From Antedon mediterranea (taxonomy: Eukaryota > Echinodermata > Crinoidea > Comatulida > Antedonidae), in contig NC_092677.1 in the NCBI RefSeq assembly GCF_964355755.1, positions 5,401,001 through 5,461,000 of the forward strand: a DNA stretch of 60,000 nucleotides, read 5' to 3'. Of the stretch, positions 23,501-33,100 are shown in pieces. Within the stretch, counting starts at the first letter, position 1; each line of letters starts with the position of its first letter. The notes beneath the pieces are model-generated. The model saw nothing but the letters and a program-made list of their open reading frames with translations, made no database searches and was not told the origin of the DNA. The translations under genes and the position numbers were made by a program.

Positions 23501-26500
23501 AAAGACCAGGTTTATCAATAGATAAACTAATATCAAGGAAAGACACACACTTGTCAGAAATTTTATTGCAGTATGAAAATTATTCACGAAGTTAATGAAA
23601 TCATTAAGTTCATTTAAAGTTCCCGACATAACATCAACACAATCATCAATATACCGTTTAAATAAATCTGGTTTATTTCCCTTAAAATCTCGTAACACAT
23701 TCTGTTAAAAATAACCCATAAAGAGGCAAGCAAAATTAGGTCCCATTTTTGTACCCATGCTTTATCTCAGAAACTTGCCGAAAAAAGTTTCCATTGAAGT
23801 TGAAGGCTGTAGTATTAAGTACAAGTTCAGCAAGACGTAGTATTGTCGATGCGGGATATTAATTGAAGTACTGTATATAGTTCAATAAAATGTCTCATTG
23901 CGTTAAGTCCATCTTGAATAGGAATTGATGTGTATAAGGTCGTAACATCCATGTGAATTTATAATCCTTAAACAAAATTTACAGCTTCTTTTGATGTAAG
24001 TTGGCAGATTTTGTACAATTGGTTTCAAGATTCCATCCAAGAACTCGCTAATAACAACTGTAGGCGCGTTACAAGCGGATACAATAGGTCTACCAGGACT
24101 GTTAGTCTTGTGTATTTTAGGTAACATGTAAAAGTTAGGACAAGTGGCATCAGAATTACTCATACTATTTACAGTATTCTTAACAATAACAATGTCTGAA
24201 TCAGTAGGGTCGGCATCAAGGGGCTGATATACGTCAAGATTAGAAAGTTGTCTTTCTCCCTCTGTAATATATAGGTCCCTTCTCCAAACTACAGTAGCAC
24301 CACCTTTATCTGCTCATTTAATAACGTACTCATGATTACATTTAAGAGTTTTTCATACACATTTTCCGTTCTAAGACATGGATAAAGGGCAATTAAAAGG
24401 GCACTAGTATCGGACTTGTGGTTTAGGAGGAGATAGAGGAAAACATTTTGGCTTGTGCTATTATAATACAGATATACAAATAATTTATAATTTATTTAAT
24501 ATCATTCCTTTAATGAGTTATTTAATATCATTTACAATTTTTATTTCAGATTTTATGTATTACAAGAATATTGAGTGGAGCAATACAGATATTGATACAG
24601 TAACAGTTGAAGGTGGTGAACCAGTTGTGATGAGTTTTAAATACCGTCCAAGTATTGCAAGGATCAAGACAGTTGAAATAAAGAAAGAAGACAAGGTGAT
24701 TGGTTCAAATCAACAGCAATTCAGTAGTTGGAAAAAAGTCTGTCAGTTTGTCTGTTATTGCTGTGCTTACTTTTGTGGATTTTTTTGTATTGAATACTGT
24801 AACAAATCATGTAGGTTGTATTGGTTTTTGTTATTAAATATTTTAAAATTTATTTTGTAAATCTAATAGTTATTATGTGAGTTTTTGCTTCATGTTAATT
24901 TAGTATATAATGATAATATTAAATAATGGTAATATTGCTAAAAGTACAGTGAGCAAGTAACAGACATAAACCCCAACAGAATCACTGCTCTTACTCCATC
25001 ATTAATACCATTAAAATATACAAGATAATTAGTCAATATTTTTATTTCAATTTCATAGTTGCACCCCGCAATGCAAATGACCGCAGGTGAGTTTAGTTAC
25101 ATTGTATTTTGATTTATATGGAAATTTCAGTTTTAATGAATAATGAAACCTTTATTGAAAATCATAATATATTTATTTGGGATTGAAATTATGGAATTAG
25201 TTTTATTAGTTTAAAATGGTATATTATACAAATAATGAATGGCTATGAGTGAAATTATTTTTTACATTTCATGAATATGAAGAGGCAGCGCTTCAATTAT
25301 AGATGCGGAGTAGAATAATTATAGACTGTGCACACTACAGGTTGATCGAACGTGGTCAGTTAACAACAGCCTAGCATGCTCGTCACTCACTTGTGTAACA
25401 AAAATTAACATGCAGAACAAAATTGCAGACTTACTCGATTTACATAACAATAATATATATACTGTATATATTTATCTTGAATACAAAAGTATACAGTAAT
25501 ATTAAAGAGGGGGAAAATAAATAATTTCAGGTCAACAAATCATTATTGTGTTAACCCTACAGCGTTGGAAGTGGGGAAGAGTATAGTGCAGAGGTCCCTG
25601 TTCTTGTAGTTTAATATTATTATCTTGTATTGTGTTAACCCTACAGCAGTGGAAGTGGGGAAGAGTGTCAGATGATGGTGAATAAAAGTACTAAACAACA
25701 AGCAGCAGTCTCTGAATCAAAACAGGTTGGTTTAATAAAACTTATCAACTAATTTCAATTAAAATCCTGTTTTTCTTGAATTAAAAGTAAAACAATAAAT
25801 TTTGAGTTGACAAAGATAAAGAAAAAAAGCGACCTGTTTTACATAAACAAATTTCAATTATATATTTTTATTCACAACTTATTTAAACTTATGTTAAGTA
25901 ATTTATTTCCAATGTTTAGTTAAAGATTTATGTTTGCTTGCCATATCTTGGGCACAAAAGGATAACAATTGGTTTTCAACTTAGTTGGTTAAACAAGAAA
26001 TGAATGAATAAAATAAAAATCAGTAGGTCTGTTGGTATATCTGATAAAAAGTTAAAAAAATCAGAAACAACAACTTCTTATTGACGATGTTGTGCACACG
26101 CACAAAAACAGATTAAAGCAAGTATTTTAGTATTTGAAGTCCTCATTTCCATTGGTCTTATTTATATGTTGTTTGTTTAGAGTCGCTATCCAATCGAGTT
26201 TGAACAATACCGTGAAAGCCCCAGTGGTCTAACGGTTAGGACATCTGCATATCAAGTAGGCGGTCCGAGTTCGAGTCTCGGTTGGGGCGACTTTTTCTCA
26301 TTCTCACAGATTTCCTCATCTTTATCGTTTCAAATTAATTAATTAAATTTCAGTATATTACCGGGCGGTTTAGAATTAATGTTCTATGCCTGATTTGTTT
26401 ATATATATATATATATATATTTGTCTATTATTACCACCAAATGTCTGTTCTTGAATTGATTCAGTTGTATTTATACTATTTGTATGTTTGTATTAACTAC

Positions 26501-26943
26501 AAATAAATAGAGTTGTAAAAGTATATTTGTTTATTTATTCACAGAGAAGTCCTGATGGTGATGATGAAGATAGTAATCTTTTAGCAGAACGTCAAGGAAC
26601 ATCTGGTGTTAATGTGAAGGTAAACTTTGTTATTATTTTCTAGTATACTTATAAAGCTTCTGGTAGAAGAAATATTCTCTCTTTAATACTATTTATACAT
26701 TTCCAAAAATGAGTTAAAAAAAAAGAGAAAAGAAGTGTACATTAAATTATCATTATTAATTATTTTGCCATATAGTTCTATATATTCTAATAGATTTTAT
26801 TTGTTTATTTTTATTAATTGAACACATAGGATTGTTTTGTTAAAGCATTTTGTGGCTATTCGACTATATTTGCCCTTATGTTTTTTATGTATTATGTTAT
26901 TTTTTGTTTAATATAGCAAATGACTCAAGCAGGTAATGGTTAA
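14497..26943 (+). CDS. gene A: multi-Ig type I membrane receptor, 12 exons
   Basis: Exons: 14497-14545, 15124-15465, 15730-16038, 16966-17184, 17418-17642, 18732-19034, 20400-20624, 21227-21328, 25059-25086, 25647-25725, 26545-26619, 26917-26943 (TAA). All have AG/GT borders and the phases join without a stop, giving 660 residues: signal peptide (MHLLGLVVLLNLI), V-like Ig (about 17-130), I-set-like Ig (131-233), two short Ig-like units (234-381), a second I-set-like Ig (382-482), a third short unit (483-557), TM helix (about 570-591) and a cytoplasmic tail of about 70 residues. The tail has no tyrosine but has EDSNLL, an acidic-dileucine endocytosis motif. It probably acts as a cell-surface recognition or adhesion receptor. 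No named orthologue was recognised. The longest intron contains a Penelope-like insertion. Gene D is its inverted paralogue. Confidence 0.85.
15124..15465 (+). CDS. gene A exon 2: V-like Ig domain
   Basis: 114 codons, phase 1-1. The paired cysteines are in VITCDYS and FRCQIT, with the core Trp in IKWDEL. The sequence is close to gene D exon 2 (shared KEGD, EVVITCDYSQFTST, NINPGIVND). Confidence 0.85.
15730..16038 (+). CDS. gene A exon 3: I-set-like Ig domain
   Basis: 103 codons, phase 1-1. It has VTFTCS, AWYKDG and DGGRYTCKAE, the full C-W-DxGxYxC signature. It is nearly duplicated by exon 6. Confidence 0.9.
16966..17642 (+). CDS. gene A exons 4 and 5: short Ig-like units
   Basis: 16966-17184 (73 codons) and 17418-17642 (75 codons) are tandem copies, phase 1-1. 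Each has ATCTAEGxPKP, LQDGEVVKKGENTAT, CQSxxTC, AENG and a final NC. They look like compact C-type Ig or Ig-like domains without the usual core Trp. The intron 17185-17417 is short. Confidence 0.8.
18732..19034 (+). CDS. gene A exon 6: second I-set-like Ig domain
   Basis: 101 codons, phase 1-1, very similar to exon 3 (LDxxLxDAS, EGQSVTFTCS, TWYKDGQTVNT, DGGRYTCKAE). The preceding intron of about 1.1 kb (17643-18731) and the following one of about 1.4 kb (19035-20399) show no other gene. Confidence 0.9.
20400..20624 (+). CDS. gene A exon 7: third short Ig-like unit
   Basis: 75 codons, phase 1-1, a copy of exons 4/5 (CQSNLTCYAENG, LENCNA). PKP is changed to LKL here. Confidence 0.85.
20655..21020 (+). 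mobile_element. LINE 3'-end fragment in gene A intron
   Basis: At about 20807-20880 one frame reads CPACRTNRKRNSFLPVAIQL, a typical C-terminal LINE ORF2 ending, followed by a non-coding tail with GTGTGGGATGATTAACG and TTGAATTGAAATT repeats typical of CR1-like 3' ends. It lies in the intron between exons 7 and 8 and has the same orientation as the gene. Confidence 0.55.
21227..21328 (+). CDS. gene A exon 8: transmembrane exon
   Basis: 34 codons, phase 1-1. A short stalk (ETSTVTQEDSGS) precedes a 22-residue hydrophobic run, LFIILIVVVIFVCLFIWLLI. It joins in phase to 25059. Confidence 0.85.
21821..21849 (-). ncRNA. hammerhead-ribozyme-like motif of Penelope element
   Basis: On the minus strand this reads CTGATGA, a GGGC/GCCC stem with a TAT loop, then GAAA. 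These are the two conserved core strands of a hammerhead ribozyme, and such motifs are known from the pseudo-LTRs of Penelope-like elements. A candidate GTC cleavage triplet lies upstream at about 21879, but stem III pairing is poor, so activity is doubtful. Confidence 0.4.
22860..24163 (-). pseudogene. Penelope RT and GIY-YIG endonuclease pseudogene
   Basis: 23903-24163 encodes YMLPKIHK and GRPIVSACNAPT. 23330-23698 encodes YIDD with downstream PYSQLVRLRRLCSDDDF. 22934-23128 encodes the linker. The catalytic YIDD is intact but the frame between the blocks is broken. It would copy RNA at a nicked target if whole; this copy is dead. Confidence 0.85.
24550..24810 (+). CDS. cassette-like exon: half Ig domain joined to hydrophobic Cys-rich stretch
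   Basis: Between TTTATTTCAG and GTAGGT, 87 codons are open in phase 1-1. The first two thirds resemble the first half of the gene B Ig domains (VEGGEPVVMSFKYRPS), with no cysteine in strand B. After SSWKK it turns into a hydrophobic, cysteine-rich run (VCQFVCYCCAYFCGFFC). The next frame over the same bases reads a cleaner membrane-like run, SVCLLLLCLLLWIFLY, then a stop. It could be an alternative exon of gene A or a relic; gene A splices in phase without it. Confidence 0.4.
25059..26943 (+). CDS. gene A exons 9-12: cytoplasmic tail
   Basis: 25059-25086, 25647-25725, 26545-26619 and 26917-26943 encode a hydrophilic tail (FAPRNANDRRSSGSGEE ... QMTQAGNG) with phases 1-2, 2-0, 0-0 and a TAA. 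It has no tyrosine; EDSNLL may direct endocytosis. The intron 25726-26544 contains a tRNA-like gene and an (AT)n run at about 26399. Confidence 0.75.
25546..25595 (+). repeat. partial duplicate of gene A exon 10 and its splice acceptor
   Basis: ATTGTGTTAACCCTACAG and the following GTGGAAGTGGGGAAGAG appear here with small changes and again at 25627-25675, where they form the acceptor and start of the exon. The copy diverges after about 30 coding bases. Confidence 0.7.
26218..26289 (+). tRNA. tRNA-like gene, anticodon AUC (Asp)
   Basis: It folds into a full cloverleaf: acceptor GCCCCAG/TTGGGGC, D stem GTCT/GGAC, anticodon stem TCTGC/GTAGG (two G-U pairs), loop ATATCAA, T arm CCGAG/CTCGG with TTCGAGT. 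Box A (TGGTCTAACGG) and box B (GTTCGAGTC) are good, and TTTTT follows at 26292-26296. The anticodon would be AUC, reading GAU (Asp); animals normally use GUC for Asp. It may be a tRNA pseudogene, a SINE head or a variant tRNA. It lies in the gene A intron between the last two tail exons but one. Confidence 0.7.
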
Positions 26944-27035
26944 ATGTGTTTTTATATACAACAAAGCTTATATTGTATACATTGCTTACTCCTTCTGTAC
27001 TCGCATGGACTTTTTCAATCTCATCAATTTGACAA

Positions 27036-27129
27036 ATGTCACTAGGTTTTTCTTTTCTTCTTTCTCTGATTGTTGGCTGGGTTGAGTTCTATCTCATAAA
27101 CGTTTTGAGGTTTAGAGTCTTTACTAACG
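27036..27129 (+). CDS. candidate signal-peptide exon of gene B
   Basis: An ATG opens 31 codons with a hydrophobic start (MSLGFSFLLSLIVGW) and ends in phase 1 at ACTAACG/GTAATT, the phase required by the next Ig exon. It lies only 93 bases after the gene A stop codon, leaving little room for a separate promoter. No better candidate was found before 29838. The assignment needs transcript evidence. Confidence 0.35.
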
Positions 27130-30100
27130 GTAATTGACTAGCTCTCTGGCATTTCATTGTCTGGCATTGTAATTTTCACATGCTTACTTATTTTTCTGTC
27201 TTTGTAAAATTGAAAAAAAAACACCATTAATAGCTGATAGTTACCTGAATTTGGTCAACTTCTACTACAATATGTTATTTAATGCAAAATTAGTTTGTTT
27301 CTGTAGATAGTTGCATTTATACTGTATCATTAACTTATACTTCAAAGCAGTGATTTGTAATAGCCAGGCTGGATGGCAATCTATAGTGTTATCCATGGAG
27401 AATTGATTCTCCATGGAGAGGGAACCAACAAGATGGCGGCTGCAATCGACCAATCAGATATGCCCTACGCAGTACGCACTACTACGCCTGTGTTGAGCCT
27501 ATCTGTGTGAGAACGATATGCAACGCAGCACGTTAAGCGTATAAACGCAAACGCATTCTATATGATCCTCGTATACAAAAAATGCTAGATTACCAAGAAA
27601 TTATTAATTCTCATTATTGCGATTAACAATAATTATATTTAATTTTATAAAAACTTCACGGTGCTTTTGCAAGAATATGTGTTGTAATTTATGTGGTCAT
27701 AATGTATTATATTAGATTATTATTTTTTATATTAAATAATGTTTTTGAACACATTTACGGCTGCCATCTTGTTGGTTCCCCTCCTGTTGGAATCACTTTT
27801 TAGTCTGGAGTACGCCCTCTAGTGTTCTATTACATCTCTCTGACTTCAAGTCATTGTTTAAAGGTGTCAATAGTTACTATACATTTCATTTATATTATTA
27901 TATTTTAACACACTAAATGTATTAGCCATACCACTGATTCCATCACAAACACTTGTACCTCCTTCTGCAATTAAAATATTTCCTTTGATAATGTAAAGTA
28001 ATATTGTGTACCTACCAGCTTTGTGAAGAGTGGAGAGCTTTATTACTTATTCTTGAGTGAATGTTATTCTAGTCTGTGATTTTTTGTCATCACTTTTTTT
28101 AACCACTGTTACCATACTTTGTATGGTATCAGAAAATGTTACTGTGTAAATGTGCATAATGAAAGATCATGGAATTTGACTATATTTAATGTTTTAAACA
28201 TAAATTAAATAAATCCGTTCCCTGACTATAATATTTATTTATTTATAGATTTCAAAGGCCATACACAAATAAGTAATAAATATCATATTTTTGTTATAAT
28301 ATAAAATTATTATTACCAACCATTATTACATAAACTGATTTTATATTGATGTTAACTTATGCCAGTAGTATAGATAGATTTATGTGAAAATCCAGGGACA
28401 ATCACATAAGCCCAATTCCAGATGTGGTGTACTAGAAAATTTATCTAATACTATCTCACATTAGATACCAAATTTATTCGAATAAATGTCCATCCACCCA
28501 TCCCACTTTCAATATTAATCTTACTCGGAATTAAGGAGCATAAAAGGCACTTTCTGTGGAAACATAATAAAGTGAGTATAAACACTGGTTGTAAGGCATA
28601 TTTTAATGTCAACATTGTCAAAATGAAGGTTAACAGTAAGTATAATTTCAATTCACGGAACAAAAATGAAAAACTTAAAAAACTGTTAATACTGAAACAT
28701 TATGTCTACTTCGATCAAATCAATTGAAAAAATTAGTTGCCTATTTAAACTTCATATTCATAAAAATCAGACACATAGGACCTTTTAAATTACCAAAATA
28801 CAGTTAAATAGCAATAAAAACAATTCAATGTATGGTGTACAGTAGCCTAGAATTCTATGACGTCGTATGAGTTCGTCAAAGCCTAACCGCAGATCTAACA
28901 AAGTCTGTTACGATAGCCTATCTTGGCAAGTTGAGCTCAGCGATTTTACTTTCGAATTGATTATGTTAGGAAATTAAATTTACATGTCTGGATTCAAATT
29001 ACATTTCCTTAGCAAATGGTAGAATCAGCCTAACAATTTCAAATCCTGTGAGAGCTGATTCTGGCGAGTACAACTGCAGTATAGAGGGCAGTAGACAGCA
29101 GCGTCCAGGTGTCAACAATTTGACTGTTTATTGTAAGTTTTATTTCTGAAAATGAACTTGTATAATTCTATATAAATACAGAAAAGAATCATAAAGATAA
29201 TCTAAAAAATCTATACAGCAAAAATGAAAAAAAAGTTATTTTTTATCCTGTTTTATAAACAACATTTAATATACTTAGATCAATTATACAGTAAATCATG
29301 CTTTTAACAACAATTTTCATATTCTTACTTAGTTTTCTGTCTTTGTAAAATTGAAAAAAACACCATTGACTCAGCAGAACAAGGTATACGGGAGACACTT
29401 TTATGTATGCCAAATGGTCGATTTAGACCTCTAATAATTTTCTTTTTAGATCACAAAAACAAAATAAACATTTTTTTATGGATCTTCATAATAGTTATGA
29501 TACTTTCTTTGGCTTTGTACAATGCATGACAGATTTTATTTTAGATAAGCCAACTTGAATTTGTTCTATAAATATCATTGAATCCATTGTTTGTGTAATA
29601 TTTTAAAACTATATATATATATATATTTATAAGTATTGTACAATCCAATTACTGTGGTATATGACTGTCCGGGAAACAGTGACGGATCCAGGTTATTAAA
29701 TATAGATAGGGCATCATAAAAATTATAATTTGTAAACATTTAAAATACTGAAAGATACTACACAGCTGTAATTTTTATATTTCATTTATAATTTTAAAAT
29801 TGTGTACTTCAAAATATGCAAATTTATATGTTTGAAGGGATTGAGATGGAAAATCCAGAGTACTCAATCAAAGAAGGTATCAGTAATTTTGAAATGAAGT
29901 GCAGATATAGACCATCAGATATGCCATTAACAGGTTACAAGTGGAAGAAGATTAAGGAAGATGGCACAACAGACATTGAGGATTGTTCTGAAGATGGCAG
30001 ATTTGAAGTAACAAAACAAAATAGCATTCTGTCTTTGAAGATAAAAAATGTTATACTTGGTGATTCTGGCAAATATCAATGTGAAGTGAAGCCAGTTGAT

Positions 30101-33100
30101 GGAGAAAAGAAGCTGGAAGATACTACACAGCTAACAGTTAAGAAACGTAATATTTTTACAGTATTTCATCTACATTTATTTTGAGAATTACTAAACAGTT
30201 CTATGCTAGCTATTAGAAACTAAACTAAACTAAACTACAATAAAAATCCAGTTATAACAAAATAACTTATAAATCCTGTAACCTACAGAGAAACAAATCA
30301 AATTAGAGCATGGTTCAGAATTTTTGAGCATTTTAAAATTGTTGTTTGCTGCTCACATTTGGTATGCCTAGAATAAAAATGTAGCATAAAGTTAGTAATG
30401 ATCACCTAAAAACTAATAATTCGCTGAGAATTATTCCCATCGTCGATGTACGATTTTGTACACAGCCTAAGAATGAAAGAAAATCATACGTAGGGCCTAC
30501 AAATTTTAGGAAGATACAACAATATAGTATAGCCTATATACATCATCCGTTAAATGTCTATTGTTACAAATGGAAGTGAATTGTAGTAATCCATTACCAC
30601 GTAGCTTTTCTTTTACTTGAAATATGTGCCTTTCAACCTATATCAGGGCCGTATGCAGGGGGGGGGGGGGGGGGTGCGTACGCACAACCCCCCACCCCAA
30701 ATTGCAAAAGGTCCACATTTTATAGGGTGTTAAAATAAATAAGTACTCAATATTATGAAAATGGTCCAAAATATATTAAAAAAATAAAATCCTGCGTACG
30801 GCCTTGTATATCGACTCACCTCTCAATGATGTACAGTTTCAGCTTTTATAATCTTGAATGACGCCCTCTTCCATATTTGATAGCCTTTTGATCCAGAGAT
30901 AATTTTTTTATTATAATAAGTCATAATTCAGTAAATATTTAGTTTAAAACTTTACATATAGCCCATGACCATCTCCGTAGCAAAATGGATGTTGGGTGTA
31001 AAATTCAGACGAATCGGATGTCGCACGGCAGCGTACATAGCGGATACACTTTTTGTGTTTGCCTTTTATAGATAGATACCGTAGATATATTCTATATGAG
31101 ACATAATAGGCAAAGATCAGCACTATAAAGCGTTTGCATCAGGTTATAGATATGGCATATATCGACTGCACTCAAATTCAATACTAATTGTAGTGTAACA
31201 AAGATAATGCTACATTTTTTTTATTCATTGACATTTTTGGTGATAAAATAAAATTGTTCTGTTAGTATTAGTAATATCTATTTATATTTTTCATTTATTT
31301 GCAACCAGATGATGTGCAAGTACTGTTTTGAGGTGCGATAAAATTGTTTTGTTATAAATTGTTTATGATATTTGTAGGTCCTATTACTGCCATTATCGGT
31401 GAACATGGGGTTAGATTGCCGTTCAGCTTTAATGTTGATGATGGTTCTGCTGAATTATCCAATATCACATTGTATAAAAAGCCTGTTGAAGGTGATAAAA
31501 AGGAGAAGCTGGCATCATTGCAGTCACCTGATCCAAAATCACGCTATCAATGTGGATTTGAGGATAAGAACAATGCGTACCTTGAGATCAGAAATGTTGT
31601 GCCTGGAGATGCAGGAGAATACATATGTGAACAGGAAGTTGAAGGAAGACAGAAAAACAGTCAATCTGCAACTTTAATAATTAAAGGTACAGTGATATCT
31701 AAATAGATTTCAGTGCTGGAATTAAATACTTAATTTTTGTTAAAAATACAAAAAAATCTGTTATAGTGGAGTCTGTTTTTGTTCATTAAGTTTTGTATAT
31801 AGGTTGCCCACCATCTACGAATTCAATTTTTGATGGGCGCCAAGCAAAATTACCCCTTGGGTCACCTAATTTGCATTTTCGTTTAAACACTCTATATCTC
31901 TGAAACTACTGGTCATAGAGAGTTGATGTTCAGAACATTCCTATTTACTCTAATGAAGAATTTTTGAAAAAAAATGACCGGAAGTACCAGTTTTAACCTT
32001 TGACCCATATTTTAAGGCATTGCCATATCTCAGTAAATGTTGTCACAGACAGGTTATTTTGGTGTCAAATTATTCAAAATATATATGTTACTATTTAGTT
32101 TAATGAAAAATGTCATCCAAAAATGCCCGGAAGTACGTAGTTTTGCATTTGACCTTTGACCTGTTTTTTTCAGGCAGATTGCCATATCTCATTATTGGGT
32201 TGGCGTGGAAGTTTTAGTGTCAGTTTGTTCAGAATATACAGTATATGTTTCTATTCTGCTTAATAGAAGATTTATCAAAAAAATGTCAGGAAGTACAGTT
32301 ACTGTATTGCCTGTTACATACATAAAATTCTAAATTTGCTCAAGTTAACTGTATATTTATATTATTTTGCAATCCATTTTTGAGCACTTGTCGAAGATGG
32401 CTACTTGCATGTGCAATTGAACGAGGTATACTGAATGAAGTTGAATAGATTGTCCTACCGTATTTGTAGTGAGTCTAGAGTAACGCAAATGAGAGAAAAT
32501 TGTATAGACAAAATATACCCAATCTCATTCTCATCTAATCGAGTACTTAAATGAAGTCTTCTAGCAATAATGTGTACTGATGAAATCCATTCAAGTTTTG
32601 TTTTGGAAAGTTAGTGTTTCCATCACTTGTGTTTGTTTGGTTGTTACATTCAGGGTAATTGTCCTATATTGCATTGCTTCGCTGAGTATCAGATGTTTTT
32701 GACATCCTTGTACATAAGAAGCTTTCAATGTTTAAATATTCCGACAAACAATAAACACTGATTTAAAGTCTAGGAATGCAATGTATAGTTCAGAATGTGT
32801 CTTTCTACTATGCTTGTTTACCATCTAATATTTAATTTATTTTTAGATTTGTTGAACGACAGTGCAGTGTTGTCTGTTGAAGGAGGAGAAGCTATGATTC
32901 GTTTTAATATGCCACAATTAGCATTACCACAGCAAATAGAAATTGTTTTTGACAAATCTGAATCTAAAGAATGGAAACAAGTTGCTGATAATGGTTCAAC
33001 AAGTTTAGGCAGATATCAACTAAAATATAGTAACACAAATCACACTGGTTTTCTTGAAATTTCTAACGTTCAACCTTCTGATGCTGGTGAATATCGTTGC

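Larger units (their letters stand above)
21760..24440 (-). mobile_element. Penelope-like retroelement, decayed
   Basis: Minus-strand pieces run in the expected order: reverse transcriptase N-terminal part (LPKIHKTNSPGRPIVS, about 24110-24135), RT catalytic part (RYIDDCVDVMSGTLNELN, about 23610-23665), a cysteine-bearing linker (TGTFKCNRNRC, about 23020), a GIY-YIG endonuclease remnant (NLVYCI...CNMLYIG, about 22880-22930) and downstream the hammerhead-like motif. Several frameshifts and stops separate the pieces, and the ETGR segment after LYIG is deleted. The element sits in the gene A intron between exon 8 and the tail exons, in antisense orientation. Confidence 0.85.
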
